Below, piece by piece: positions 5,135 to 5,686 of a DNA stretch of 5,686 nucleotides (the first letter of the stretch is position 1; every line of letters begins with the position of its first letter). The notes under the pieces were generated by a model. The model worked only from the letters and a program-made list of their open reading frames with translations. It ran no database searches and was not told the DNA's origin. This DNA is from Chloroflexota bacterium (GTDB lineage Bacteria; Chloroflexota; Anaerolineae; J102): the NCBI GenBank assembly GCA_024276255.1, contig JAJRXO010000462.1, positions 1-5,686 on the forward strand, written 5' to 3'. Position numbers and translations under genes: made by a program.

Positions 5135-5686
5135 GCAAACGTTATGTTGGTCAACGCATCAAGCGCAACGAAGACCCTGCCCTGCTCACCGGCCGCGCCC
5201 TGTTCACCGACGATGTGCACCTGCCGGATATGTTGCACGTGGCCTTCGTGCGCAGCGACTATGCCCATGGCCGCATCCGCAGCATCGACACCAGCTTCGC
5301 CCGCGAGATGCCCGGGGTCGTGGCCGTATACACGGCCGAGGATCTGGGCGACTACTGGCGACCGGGCCCGCCCCTGGTCTCGCCGCCGCCGGTCAAGGGC
5401 GCTATCTTCAATGCCCGCACCCAGGTGCCGCTGGCCAAGGACAAGGTGCGGCACGTGGGCGAGGCCATCGTTATGATCGTGGCCGAGAGCCGTTATATCG
5501 CCGAAGATGCGGCCGAGGACGTGTTTGTGGAAATCGAACCGCTACCGGCGGTGGTGGACATGGAGAAGGCCCTTGACCTCGACGCCCCCCTCATCCACGA
5601 AGACCTGAACGCCAATCTGGCCGCCCATGCAATCCAACAAAAAGGTGACTACGAAAAAGCGAAAGCAGAGGCCGATGTGGTCATCA
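5131..5686 (+). CDS. Molybdenum hydroxylase large subunit, N-terminal part (runs off the right edge)
   Basis: The ATG at 5131 overlaps the small-subunit stop (ATGA) and opens a frame that continues to the window end, giving 185 residues of a protein normally about 750-800 long. The large subunit binds the molybdopterin cytosine dinucleotide cofactor and carries out hydroxylation. Its N-terminal a/b hammerhead domain is recognisable: VGQRIKRNEDPALLTGRALF (6-25), DDVHLPD then LHVAFVRSDYAHGRI (28-49), a MPGVVAVYTAEDL segment (60-72), VPLAKDKVRHVGEAI (99-113), a VFVEIEPLPAVVD segment (131-143) and LIHEDLNANL (154-163). These match the CoxL/XdhA class, but the residues separating CO dehydrogenase (the AYXCSFR-type active-site loop) from heterocycle hydroxylases lie downstream of the window. 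It completes a coxMSL-type gene trio. Confidence 0.93.
   Translation, partial: MSKRYVGQRIKRNEDPALLTGRALFTDDVHLPDMLHVAFVRSDYAHGRIRSIDTSFAREMPGVVAVYTAEDLGDYWRPGPPLVSPPPVKGAIFNARTQVPLAKDKVRHVGEAIVMIVAESRYIAEDAAEDVFVEIEPLPAVVDMEKALDLDAPLIHEDLNANLAAHAIQQKGDYEKAKAEADVVI

Noticed and set aside
1..5686. CRISPR array, tRNA/rRNA genes, insertion sequence or phage elements
   Set aside because: No regularly spaced repeats, cloverleaf-like segments, transposase motifs or terminal repeats are visible; coding sequence fills almost the whole window.

Overview
The window is a GC-rich, tightly packed bacterial segment with every gene on the + strand. It reads as a catabolic cluster: the 3' end of an FdrA gene, a complete DUF1116 (YlbE/AllG) gene, a double-length cyclase-family (PF04199-type) hydrolase, and the FAD, 2Fe-2S and molybdopterin subunits of a xanthine dehydrogenase/CO dehydrogenase-type hydroxylase. 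The last gene runs off the right edge. Clear Shine-Dalgarno sequences precede the complete genes. The sequence does not fix the organism: codon use is rich in GCC, CTG and GGC, and a GC-rich Chloroflexota-like or proteobacterial host is possible, but this is a guess.

Layout. At 1-491 is the FdrA C-terminal part. At 492-662 is a 171-base spacer with two weak hairpins and a Shine-Dalgarno sequence. At 663-1904 is the DUF1116 protein. At 1905-2088 is a 184-base spacer with the best candidate regulatory site: an inverted repeat with 7-base arms plus a third copy of one arm. At 2089-3759 is the two-domain cyclase-family protein. At 3763-4644, 4646-5134 and 5131-5686 are the medium, small and large hydroxylase subunits, linked by 3-base, 1-base and overlapping (ATGA) junctions. 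The last four genes therefore look like one translationally coupled unit, perhaps with its own promoter in the 1905-2088 spacer.

How the parts may work together. FdrA and YlbE are known from E. coli as AllF and AllG, components of oxamate carbamoyltransferase in anaerobic allantoin breakdown, which makes carbamoyl phosphate from a ureido acid. Cyclase-family enzymes hydrolyse amides or open rings (kynurenine formamidase, isatin hydrolase). Three-subunit molybdenum hydroxylases commonly hydroxylate N-heterocycles. Together the genes suggest, by inference, an N-heterocycle (purine-, pyrimidine- or hydantoin-like) pathway: hydroxylation, then ring or amide hydrolysis, then recovery of carbamoyl phosphate. 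The substrate cannot be read from the window.

The most unusual feature is the cyclase-family protein. It is an internal tandem duplication in which the second domain keeps the full metal-binding motif, while the first has lost most of it yet keeps the rest of the fold's conserved segments.
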